Shown piece by piece: positions 6,454 through 6,571 of a stretch of 6,571 nucleotides of DNA. The notes beneath the pieces were generated by a model. The model was not told the DNA's origin, did not search any database, and saw only the letters and a list, made by a program, of their open reading frames with translations. Every line of letters starts with the position of its first letter. The stretch's first letter is position 1. The position numbers and the translations under genes were made by a program. Origin of the DNA: Desulfobulbaceae bacterium (GTDB lineage Bacteria; Desulfobacterota; Desulfobulbia; Desulfobulbales; Desulfobulbaceae); NCBI GenBank assembly GCA_026986885.1, contig JALSNT010000637.1, positions 1 through 6,571 of the forward strand. The letters are read 5' to 3'.

Positions 6454-6478
6454 ATAAACTTTTCGCGGTTGGCATCAA
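6451..6478 (-). promoter_or_regulatory. Candidate sigma70 promoter for ilvE
   Basis: On the - strand TTGATG (6478-6473) and TATATG (6456-6451) are separated by 16 bases, each matching 4 of 6 consensus positions. Immediately upstream of the -35 are two runs of T (6498-6492 and 6487-6481), reminiscent of an UP element. This would give a leader of roughly 115-120 bases. The boxes are only moderate. Confidence 0.35.
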
Positions 6479-6491
6479 GAAAAAAATTAAG

Positions 6492-6548
6492 AAAAAAATC
6501 AGGAATAACCTGGAAGAATCAAGAAAGGAATATTGGATTATTCCCTGA
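6492..6548 (-). terminator. Possible terminator of an off-window - strand gene, upstream of ilvE
   Basis: On the - strand an imperfect stem (6548-6538 with 6508-6499, 10 pairs with one bulged base at 6545, 29-base loop) is followed directly by seven T at 6498-6492. An alternative smaller hairpin uses GGAATA 6527-6532 and TATTCC 6539-6544. The stem is AT-rich and the loop is long, so termination would be weak. The T-run may instead serve as promoter upstream sequence for ilvE. The remaining bases to 6571 show no supportable gene. Confidence 0.3.
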
Positions 6549-6571
6549 ATCTGCGGCAGAACTGATTTTCA

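Noticed and set aside
6538..6571. C-terminus of a - strand gene entering from the right edge
   Set aside because: A frame is open from the edge to TAA at 6540-6538, but only ten codons are visible and they match nothing I recognise.

Overview
The window (6,571 bases, roughly half G+C by eye) looks like ordinary chromosomal DNA from a Gram-negative anaerobe. I infer Desulfobacterota, possibly near Desulfobulbales, from three things: a type II branched-chain aminotransferase, an acyl-CoA ligase paired with an XRE/cupin regulator, and a thiamine-pyrimidine ABC transporter with a cleavable rather than lipoprotein signal. The organism assignment is inference, because no rRNA or other marker gene is present. 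I see no transposase, integrase, CRISPR array, tRNA or rRNA.

Left third, + strand (1-2743): a compact thiamine cluster. It starts inside the 3' end of thiD (HMP/HMP-P kinase) and continues with an ATPase (thiZ-like), a permease (thiX-like) and a periplasmic NMT1/THI5-like binding protein (thiY-like). The genes are separated by 6 bases, overlap by 4 bases and overlap by 17 bases in turn, so they almost certainly form one operon. The transporter would import a pyrimidine precursor of thiamine, and ThiD would phosphorylate it in the cytoplasm. Any TPP riboswitch would lie upstream of the window.

Middle, - strand (2837-5082): an XRE-type regulator with a C-terminal cupin domain (4513-5082) is followed after 8 bases by an AMP-forming acyl-CoA ligase (2837-4504). 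They form a two-gene operon in which the regulator probably controls the ligase. This operon converges on the thiamine operon, and a perfect 15-bp hairpin (2788-2825) sits between the two ends.

Right third, - strand (5263-6327): a complete type II branched-chain amino-acid aminotransferase (ilvE) with a GTG start. Its 244-base upstream region holds a candidate promoter with AT-rich tracts, a possible terminator of an off-window gene, and a 34-codon leader ORF of uncertain status.

The least explained signal is in the 180-base gap between ilvE and the regulator. There the - strand transcript could form an 18-pair uninterrupted stem (5187-5204 with 5137-5154). Four of its pairs are G-U in the - strand RNA and would be A-C mismatches in the + strand RNA, so a structure would belong to the strand carrying the genes. 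A shorter, mutually exclusive pairing overlaps it. I see no clear new protein system; this leader RNA, the ilvE leader ORF and the regulator-ligase pair are the points worth checking.
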